Shown here: positions 57,823 to 64,000 of the stretch, in pieces
Numbering within the stretch: the first letter of the stretch is position 1
Layout: every line of letters begins with the position of its first letter
DNA from: Acholeplasma hippikon
Lineage (GTDB): Bacteria; Bacillota_I; Bacilli_A; Acholeplasmatales; Acholeplasmataceae
Assembly: GCF_900660755.1 (NCBI RefSeq)
Contig: NZ_LR215050.1
Location: 992,001 to 1,056,000 of the forward strand
Direction of reading: 5' to 3'
Length of the DNA: 64,000 nt
Program-made: the position numbers and the translations under genes
The notes under the pieces: generated by a model
Database searches by the model: none
What the model was told of the DNA's origin: nothing
Seen by the model: only the letters and a program-made list of their open reading frames with translations

Positions 57823-59405
57823 ATGATCAATTCTCCTTCGTCATCCACCCTAATATCTAAGGCTCTTGGATGTTCGTTTAACCCCGGCATTGTATTAATA
57901 CCTTTTGTGAGAGTTACGATTAGTTTTGCACCAAATGATATTTTAACATCACTTATGTCTAAAGTGAAATCTTTTGGGCATCCTTTTAGTTTAGGATCTC
58001 CAGATAACGATAAAGGTGTCTTTGCGATACAGACAGGATAATTAAAATCTTTTACAGCATTTAACTTATCTAGTGCTTTCTTTGTAAATATAACTTCCTT
58101 GGCACCATATAAGGTTTTTGCGATTCTTTCTATCTTATCTTGATGCTTTTCTTCTAAGTTATATAAAGGCTTAAATGTTGTTGCTTGTTCTATTTCTGAA
58201 ATGACTAATTTTGCTAAGTTTTCTGCTCCTAATCCACCTAAACTATAAGCTTCAGATAATTCTACTTTATAGTTATGTTTTACAGCCCAGTTACGTAAAA
58301 ATTCGATTTCTTCTAGTGTATCTGTATGGAATTTATTAATAGCGACCACACTTTTTAGATTAAAGGTTTTTATATTTTCTAGATGTTTTTCGAGATTAGA
58401 TAAACCTTTTTCTAAGGCATCAAAATTTACACTTAGCAAATTATCTTCATTCGCTCCACCATGCAATTTAAGGGCTTTTATAGTTGCTACAACTACAACG
58501 ATTTTAGCACCAGCATAAAGGTGAGGTTGTTTAATATGTAAAAATTTCTCCATTCCTAAATCTGCACCAAATCCAGCTTCGGTTACAACGTAATCAGCTA
58601 ACTTTAATGCTGTATTAGTTGCAATGACTGAACTACAACCATGCGCAATATTTGCAAATGGTCCTGCATGAACAAAGGCCGGTACCATTTCTTTAGCAAA
58701 AACAATATTAGGCTTTATTGCATCTTTTAAGAGTAATAAAATCGCGTCTACACAACCTAAGTCTTTAGCATGAATAAGTTTTTCTTCTTCATTTATTCCT
58801 ATAACGATGTTTGAGACTCTTTCACGTAAATCTTTGAAATCTCTTGCTAATGCTAAAATAGCCATCATTTCAGATGCGGCTGTTATTTGAAATTTGTCCG
58901 TTCTAATTTCTGTTTCAATACTTCTTAAAGATCTATCATTCATATCCATAGCACGTTGCCAATAAACTTCTTTTATTTTAAGTTCATTACCAAAATGAAT
59001 ATGATTATCGATGACTGCGCTTAATAAGTTATTCGCGCTTGTTAGTGCGTGTAAATCCCCTGTAAAGTGTAGATCAATATCAAGTGCTGGTTCTAATGAA
59101 CTCACTCCACCTCCGGTTGCTCCACCCTTTAAACCAAAGACGGGTCCAAGTGATGGTTCTCTTAAGGCAAGCATTACACTTTTCCCAATCTTTTTTAATC
59201 CTTGGGCAAGTCCAATAGAAACGGTTGTTTTTCCTTCTCCACTTGATGTTGGATTAATGGCACTCACTAATATTAAATTACCGTTGGGTTTATTTTCGAT
59301 TCTATTTAAAATTTTTGGAGAGATTTTAAATTTATCATTTCCATATGAAATAATTTCATCTTCGTTGATTCCAAGGTTCTCAACTAAATAGCGATACTTA
59401 TTCAT
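57819..59405 (-). CDS. fhs: Formate-tetrahydrofolate ligase
   Basis: ATP-dependent formylation of THF. The ATG at 59403-59405 is preceded by GAGGGTGA and gives 528 residues starting MNKYRYLVENLGI; an upstream ATG would add 12 unlikely residues. P-loop TSSGEGKTTVSIGLAQGL near 53-70 and LREPSLGPVFGLKGGATGGG near 81-100. It shares the intergenic region with the pflA terminator; a TATAAT at 59433-59438 is a likely -10. Confidence 0.96.
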   Translation of the reverse strand: MNKYRYLVENLGINEDEIISYGNDKFKISPKILNRIENKPNGNLILVSAINPTSSGEGKTTVSIGLAQGLKKIGKSVMLALREPSLGPVFGLKGGATGGGVSSLEPALDIDLHFTGDLHALTSANNLLSAVIDNHIHFGNELKIKEVYWQRAMDMNDRSLRSIETEIRTDKFQITAASEMMAILALARDFKDLRERVSNIVIGINEEEKLIHAKDLGCVDAILLLLKDAIKPNIVFAKEMVPAFVHAGPFANIAHGCSSVIATNTALKLADYVVTEAGFGADLGMEKFLHIKQPHLYAGAKIVVVVATIKALKLHGGANEDNLLSVNFDALEKGLSNLEKHLENIKTFNLKSVVAINKFHTDTLEEIEFLRNWAVKHNYKVELSEAYSLGGLGAENLAKLVISEIEQATTFKPLYNLEEKHQDKIERIAKTLYGAKEVIFTKKALDKLNAVKDFNYPVCIAKTPLSLSGDPKLKGCPKDFTLDISDVKISFGAKLIVTLTKGINTMPGLNEHPRALDIRVDDEGELII

Positions 59406-59460
59406 TTTTTCACCCTCTTTATCTTTAATATCATTATACATTTATTTCTCTCATAAATAT

Positions 59461-59484
59461 AAAACCACGAATTGCTCGTGGTTT
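59461..59484 (-). terminator. Terminator of pflBA
   Basis: AAACCACGA-ATTGC-TCGTGGTTT (59462-59470 and 59476-59484). The 5' arm starts within the pflA TAA (59483-59485). It separates pflBA from fhs-folD. Confidence 0.85.
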
Positions 59485-60238
59485 ATATCTTCATATAGTT
59501 ATAATTGGTTTTTAATAAATTCTCTACATGTAACACTAAATCTTTACTTGGTTCACTAATATGATTAAGTTCATATGGGATACCCATTGCTTCCCATTTC
59601 TTAATACCTGCTTTATGGTAAGGTAAGACATCAATACCTACCATATTCTCTAATGTATCAATAAATTCTCTTAATCTTAAAACGTAATGATCTTGTGAAT
59701 TAATTGTAGGTAATAAAACATATCTTAAACGTGTAGGAATTTTTAAATCACTTAAATGTTTAGCAAAAGCGAGGATATTTGTGTTAGGTGCTCCAACTAA
59801 CCATTTATGTTCTTCGTTATCAATATGTTTAATATCCAGTAAAACTAAATCCGTATATTTTAATAATTCATCAAATGCTTCTTGTCTATTTTCTCTATAT
59901 GTTCCAGCCGAGGTGTCCAAACAAGTATGGATACCTTGTTCTTTAGCCTTTTTAAATAATTCGGTAACAAATTCGAGTTGGAAGGTAGCCTCACCACCCG
60001 AGGCAGTGATGCCACCCCCTTTATAGAAGGCTTTGTATTTTTTGTAATCTGCAATGATTTCATCTGCAGTCATTAATTTATTTTCAGTTGTTGCCCATGT
60101 ATCTCTGTTATGACAGAACTTACATTTTAAAGCACAACCTTGAAAAAAGACTACATAACGAATGCCTGGCCCATCGAAAGCACCAAATGTTTCAATGGAA
60201 TGCACATTACCTTTTAATCCAATATTAGAATCCTTCAT
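59483..60238 (-). CDS. pflA: Pyruvate formate-lyase activating enzyme
   Basis: Radical SAM protein that installs the glycyl radical on PflB. The 251 residues carry [11 protein letters not shown] with the CxxxCxxC cluster at about Cys31, 35 and 38, [17 protein letters not shown] near 74-90 and DTSAGTYR. It normally reads GGGxTxSGGEP; here GGE is followed by Ala. It overlaps pflB by 14 bp. Confidence 0.96.
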   Translation of the reverse strand: MKDSNIGLKGNVHSIETFGAFDGPGIRYVVFFQGCALKCKFCHNRDTWATTENKLMTADEIIADYKKYKAFYKGGGITASGGEATFQLEFVTELFKKAKEQGIHTCLDTSAGTYRENRQEAFDELLKYTDLVLLDIKHIDNEEHKWLVGAPNTNILAFAKHLSDLKIPTRLRYVLLPTINSQDHYVLRLREFIDTLENMVGIDVLPYHKAGIKKWEAMGIPYELNHISEPSKDLVLHVENLLKTNYNYMKI

Positions 60239-62492
60239 GGAAAGTACGTTTCATAACTTCAAGTTTTTGTTCAGTTGTTAAGTTAGAGAAGTTAACTGCA
60301 TAACCTGATACACGCACTGTTAAGTTTGGATATAATTCAGGATGTTCGAATGCGTCTTTTAATGTTTCTCTATTGAATACGTTAACGTTTAAGTGGTAAC
60401 CACCTGAAGTGAAGTATCCATCTAATAAACGAACTAAGTTTTGAACTTGAATGTCATCTTCAGCATGAACGATTGAACCTTCAATTTGAAGTTTTTTACC
60501 TAATGCTGCTGGAATAATTGTGAATGTATTTGAAATACCATCTTGACAGTATTCGAATGGAATCTTAGCTACTGACATTAATGATTTTAATGCACCTGAG
60601 TTATCTCTTCCGTGCATTGGGTTAGCACCAGGAGCAAATGGTTCCTTGTAACGTCTACCATCTGGAGTATTACCAGTATGTTTACCATAAACTACGTTTG
60701 AAGTAATTGTTAGGATTGACATTGTTGGAACTGAATCTCTATAAGTCTTGTGACTTGCAATTTTCTTCATGAAACGTTCAACAACATCAACTGCGATTGA
60801 GTCTACTCTATCGTCATTGTTTCCATATTTAGGGAAGTCTCCAACTGTTTCGAAATCAGTGATTAAACCTCTTTCATCATAGATTGGATGAACTTTAGCA
60901 TATTTAATAGCTGATAATGAGTCAGCAACTACTGATAGACCTGCCATACCTGTAGCAAAGAATCTAGTTACGTCTCTATCATGTAAAGCCATTTCTAATT
61001 TTTCATATGCATACTTATCATGCATATAGTGAATGATATTTAATGCATTTACATAAACTTCAGCAAGTTCGTCTAATGTTTCATCATAACGAGCCATTAC
61101 TTCATCAAAGTTTAAGACATCTGCTTGCATAACATCACGTTTAGTTCTGTAGAATACTTGATCTCCAGAGATTTCGTCTCTACCACCGTTTAATGCATAT
61201 AATAATGCTTTAGCGCCGTTAGCACGAGCTCCAAAGAATTGCATTTCTTTACCAATAGCCATTGGTGAAACACAACATGCGATTGCATAGTCATCACCAT
61301 GAATTGGACGAATTGCATCATCACTTTCATATTGAATTGATGATGTATCGATTGAAACTTTAGCACAGAAGTTTTTAAATCCTTCTGGTAAGTTTTCAGT
61401 CCATAATACAGTTAAGTTTGGCTCAGCTGATGTTCCTAGGTTGTAAAGTGTTTGTAATAAACGGAATGAAGTCTTAGTTACTAGTGATGAACCATTTAAG
61501 TTCATACCACCTAAAACTGCAGTTACCCAAGTTGGGTCACCTGTGAATAATTGATTATATTCAGGAGTTCTTGCGAATCTAACCATTCTTAATTTCATGA
61601 CGAAATGATCAACAAATTCTTGAATTTCTAATTCTGAATATTTACCATCTTTTAAGTCTCTTTCAATATAGATATCTAAGAATGCATCTACTCTACCTAA
61701 TGACATTGCAGCACCATTTTGTTCTTTAACTGCCGCTAAGTATGCTAAGTATAAGTATTGAATAGCTTCTTTAGAATCTTCTGCTGGTCTTCTTAAATCG
61801 AAACCATAGATATCTCCTAATTGAATTAACTCATTTAATGATCTGATTTGATCAGTAATTTCTTCTCTTAGACGGATTACATCCTCAGTCATTGGGAATG
61901 TTAAGCTGTTTAATTGAGCTTGTTTGTCTTTAATTAAGAATTCAACACCATATAGTGGTACACGACGGTAATCACCAATGATACGTCCACGTCCATACCC
62001 ATCTGGTAAACCAGTGATAATGTGTGATTTTCTTGCACGACGAATTTCAGGTGTATAAGCATCAAACACACCTTGATTGTGAGTCTTTCTTACATTTGTG
62101 TATAAATCGATTGTTTCTTGCTCTACATGGTATCCGTAAGCTTCAGTTGCTTTTACGGCAACATTAATACCACCATTAGGGAAGAATCCTCTCTTTAATG
62201 GTGCATCAGTTTGTAAACCAACGATCTTTTCAAGATCTTTGATCATGTAACCAGCACCATGTGAAATGATTGTTGATGGAACTTTAGTATCTAAGTCGAT
62301 AACTCCACCTTTTTCTTTTTCGACCTTTAATAAATTTTTAAAAAATTCATTTAATGTAATTGATGCGTCTGTTGCACCAGCAAGGAATTGATCATTCCCT
62401 TTATATTCTGTGTAGTTTTGGTGAATAAAATCAGAAACGTTTACGCTTCCTTCCCATAAACCACCTTTGAATCCTCTCCATGGATTATTCAT
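60225..62492 (-). CDS. pflB: Pyruvate formate-lyase (formate C-acetyltransferase)
   Basis: Glycyl-radical enzyme converting pyruvate and CoA to acetyl-CoA and formate, so it works without oxygen. The 755 residues hold the active-site pair in [13 protein letters not shown] (Cys406 and Cys407) and the radical Gly730 in [10 protein letters not shown] near the C-terminus. The length is that of the E. coli type. GGAGGGCC precedes the start. A palindromic operator lies about 85 bp upstream. Confidence 0.98.
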   Translation of the reverse strand: MNNPWRGFKGGLWEGSVNVSDFIHQNYTEYKGNDQFLAGATDASITLNEFFKNLLKVEKEKGGVIDLDTKVPSTIISHGAGYMIKDLEKIVGLQTDAPLKRGFFPNGGINVAVKATEAYGYHVEQETIDLYTNVRKTHNQGVFDAYTPEIRRARKSHIITGLPDGYGRGRIIGDYRRVPLYGVEFLIKDKQAQLNSLTFPMTEDVIRLREEITDQIRSLNELIQLGDIYGFDLRRPAEDSKEAIQYLYLAYLAAVKEQNGAAMSLGRVDAFLDIYIERDLKDGKYSELEIQEFVDHFVMKLRMVRFARTPEYNQLFTGDPTWVTAVLGGMNLNGSSLVTKTSFRLLQTLYNLGTSAEPNLTVLWTENLPEGFKNFCAKVSIDTSSIQYESDDAIRPIHGDDYAIACCVSPMAIGKEMQFFGARANGAKALLYALNGGRDEISGDQVFYRTKRDVMQADVLNFDEVMARYDETLDELAEVYVNALNIIHYMHDKYAYEKLEMALHDRDVTRFFATGMAGLSVVADSLSAIKYAKVHPIYDERGLITDFETVGDFPKYGNNDDRVDSIAVDVVERFMKKIASHKTYRDSVPTMSILTITSNVVYGKHTGNTPDGRRYKEPFAPGANPMHGRDNSGALKSLMSVAKIPFEYCQDGISNTFTIIPAALGKKLQIEGSIVHAEDDIQVQNLVRLLDGYFTSGGYHLNVNVFNRETLKDAFEHPELYPNLTVRVSGYAVNFSNLTTEQKLEVMKRTFHEGF

Positions 62493-62577
62493 AATTGGCC
62501 CTCCTATAAATTTTTCAACGATTGTACATTTTCATTTTATAAAACTGTAAAGAATTTTGCTTGGTATTCTATAATTG

Positions 62578-62589
62578 AAAACGTTTTCT
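62578..62589. promoter_or_regulatory. 12-bp palindromic operator between pflB and the divergent HD gene
   Basis: GAAAACGTTTTC, identical to 52750-52761, of LacI/CcpA type. It can affect pflB (minus) and the gene at 62665 (plus). A TATAAT at 62622-62627 is a likely -10 for the plus-strand gene. Confidence 0.72.
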
Positions 62590-62664
62590 ATATGATTCTA
62601 TGAATTATGGGAAAATATCTTATAATATAAAGGGTAGATTAATTATCCTAAAGGAGTAACATCA

Positions 62665-63510
62665 ATGAAACAAGCAACCCTTCTATTATCTATAGATAAT
62701 AATCAAATTAATGAATTTATTCGTATGAATAATGGAACTATTGTTTCATCTTCAAACATGTTAGAAAATGTGAATCTATTTGAAGAACCAAATTTGATTG
62801 TCACAAACCTCCCAATCTCTAGAGAAAAAAGAATTCGTATTTATACATTACTGAAATCACATAATTATTATGTTTCTTCTTTGTTACTTCATGCACCATT
62901 AAATGTTATTTTAAAGGATACCTTAAATGCTGAAGAAAGAATATTTAATTATAAATTCATGGGACCACCAAGAATTGGTGTTGATTGTGATGAGATAACT
63001 GTAGGCAATAATTATCACTTTTTAAAACCCAACACAAACTTAGACGATGTACTTATGTATTCAAAAAAATATGGGATATTAAAAACAATCAAAGCATATA
63101 TACACGCTGACTATCGTGAAGAACTTAAAAATATCGCATGTGAACACGAAACACCTTATCACTTAGAATCTATCCATGAACATATTGATATGTGTATCAT
63201 AAATTCCAATACCCAAACACTTCAAACAACGGCCTTACTACACGATTTAGGGAAAACTGTTTGTAAAAACGTTGGTTCTTATAAAGGACATGATAAATTA
63301 TCTAGTTTATATGCAATGATGTTCTTTAATGATGTAGAAAAAAGTACTTTAAATAACTTTGATATCATTGAGATAATCAACCAACATATGCAAGCTCACA
63401 AAGGCATTTCAGAAAAAGTCATTCAGGAAAGTAAACTTAACTCATATATTCTTAATCAAATTGAATTATTTAAACAAATTGATGAAAAGAGTCGCAGAAC
63501 AGGGAAGTAA
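62665..63510 (+). CDS. HD-domain phosphohydrolase with a degenerate polynucleotide-kinase-like N-terminus
   Basis: 281 residues. The C-terminal half is an HD domain: ESIHEHIDMCI with His171/173, LLHDLGKTVC with His193-Asp194, and YKGHDKLSS with His209-Asp210, the metal ligands. The N-terminal half matches the later part of AAA/PNK-type kinases: NLPISREKRIRIYTLLKSHN (48-67) in the place of the RKxRxxLIxLAKK segment, and KFMGPPRIGVDCDEITV (97-113) in the place of KFEPPTxxEGFDEI. The P-loop is missing (LLLSIDNNQINEF). So it looks like a kinase-HD fusion whose kinase half lost ATP binding. Substrate unknown. Confidence 0.75.
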   Translation: MKQATLLLSIDNNQINEFIRMNNGTIVSSSNMLENVNLFEEPNLIVTNLPISREKRIRIYTLLKSHNYYVSSLLLHAPLNVILKDTLNAEERIFNYKFMGPPRIGVDCDEITVGNNYHFLKPNTNLDDVLMYSKKYGILKTIKAYIHADYREELKNIACEHETPYHLESIHEHIDMCIINSNTQTLQTTALLHDLGKTVCKNVGSYKGHDKLSSLYAMMFFNDVEKSTLNNFDIIEIINQHMQAHKGISEKVIQESKLNSYILNQIELFKQIDEKSRRTGK

Positions 63511-63527
63511 TGCGACCTTTTTATTTT
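63491..63527 (+). terminator. Terminator of the HD-domain gene
   Basis: GTCGCA ... TGCGAC (63491-63496 and 63511-63516) with a 14-nt loop, then TTTTTATTTTTT. The stop codon at 63508-63510 is in the loop. Confidence 0.75.
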
Positions 63528-63567
63528 TTAAAAGATGTAAAATAGATGTAATCAAAGGGGGTACATG

Positions 63568-64000
63568 ATGAAAAAGAAATCTATTAATTATTGGATAAGT
63601 TTTGTTATTTTGGTTGCAATGATTTTAACAACAAGTATATTATCAATTATTGTCTTAATTACAAAAAACGATCCTAACGAACGTTTAGGAAGTCATATTG
63701 CAACAATTTTAATTTCAGTCGTATTAATTTTAATGTTGAACAATAAACGTATAAATGAATTTATTTTAACTTATGCCGTAATTTATGTATTTATTGCTTT
63801 ATTTTTAGGTGCTAGTTTAAATCTATATAACACCGTATCGTTTATTCATTATGATAAGTTTGTTCATGTTTATTTTGGATATACAGCAACATTTGTTGGT
63901 TTACTTATTATGAGTAAATTAACTAAGATGTCTGAACAAAATAGATTATTCATCATCTTATTTATATTTTCATTTTCTCTAATGACTGCTGCGGTTTGGG
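63568..64000 (+). CDS. Multi-pass membrane protein, DUF2238-like, partial
   Basis: The 144 visible residues hold about four or five membrane helices. FIHYDKFVHVYFGYTATFVG near 88-110 resembles the DUF2238 motif of an Asp-Lys/His pair followed by Gly and small residues. The ATG at 63568 is preferred over 63565, since AAAGGGGG is six bases away. The gene runs off the right edge; function unknown. Confidence 0.6.
   Translation, partial: MKKKSINYWISFVILVAMILTTSILSIIVLITKNDPNERLGSHIATILISVVLILMLNNKRINEFILTYAVIYVFIALFLGASLNLYNTVSFIHYDKFVHVYFGYTATFVGLLIMSKLTKMSEQNRLFIILFIFSFSLMTAAVW

Overview
The window reads as chromosome of a low-GC, wall-less-type Firmicute of the Acholeplasmataceae (Acholeplasma or a close relative). 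The DNA is very AT-rich, UGA is used as a stop (tmk and others end in TGA) rather than as Trp as in most mollicutes, the SRP RNA is short, the S10-spc-alpha gene order is that of Firmicutes, and lipoproteins carry InlB/Listeria-Bacteroides type repeats. The genus call is inference; the 16S gene at 31857-33365 could settle it.

Layout. (1) 1-4252, minus: ecfA1-ecfA2-ecfT-truA-tmk-holB, an ECF vitamin transporter energising module followed by tRNA modification and DNA synthesis genes. (2) 4350-5509, plus: thioredoxin plus an atypical thioredoxin reductase. (3) 5520-8274, minus: a secreted endonuclease-I lipoprotein and a Lys-rich membrane protein. (4) 8388-22786, minus: one 30-gene S10-spc-alpha operon (rpsJ to rplQ, with secY, adk, map, infA and rpoA), preceded by a structured leader and a promoter embedded in the terminator of the upstream gene. 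(5) 22997-27283, minus: a degenerate PTS enzyme I-like protein, a degV-marR pair with a FabT-like operator, tRNA-Asp, a beta-hydroxyacid dehydrogenase-like gene and yccF. (6) 27438-33632, minus: a complete rRNA operon (16S-tRNA-Ile-tRNA-Ala-23S-5S) ending in an 11-tRNA cluster, with tRNA-Tyr just upstream. (7) 33869-40752, minus: DUF951, rsmG, mnmG, tkt, a membrane protein, SRP RNA, tadA, tdk and rpmE2. (8) 40886-49549, minus: glyA followed by an unusual Rnf-like/flavinylation operon. (9) 49797-57822: a large SGNH lipoprotein, yebC, ppa, an OsmC protein, Sua5 and a glycerophosphodiester phosphodiesterase. (10) 56989-62492, minus: pflB-pflA and fhs-folD. (11) 62665-64000, plus: an HD-domain protein and a truncated membrane protein.

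How the parts fit. Metabolism looks fermentative: pyruvate formate-lyase makes formate, Fhs and FolD load it onto tetrahydrofolate, and GlyA and the translation machinery use C1 units. The most unusual locus is 40886-48305. It encodes RnfC, RnfD, two duplicated RnfG-type FMN proteins, RnfE, RnfA, an ApbE flavin transferase and two proteins resembling the NusG-II (EetA-type) and Gx (EetB-type) families of flavin-based extracellular electron transfer. It has no RnfB, and RnfA and RnfE lack the cysteines that hold the intramembrane iron-sulfur centre in ordinary Rnf/Nqr. All three covalent-FMN motifs share an Ala-Gly-Ala-Thr form. I read it as a NADH-driven, flavin-only membrane electron-transfer complex, possibly the basis of the membrane NADH oxidase activity long known in Acholeplasma. 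Other threads are a zinc-free set of ribosomal proteins (L36, S14, L31) together with a thymidine kinase that lost its zinc cysteines, repeated 12-14 bp palindromic operators of LacI/CcpA type at pflB and the SGNH lipoprotein, and promoters built into upstream terminators.
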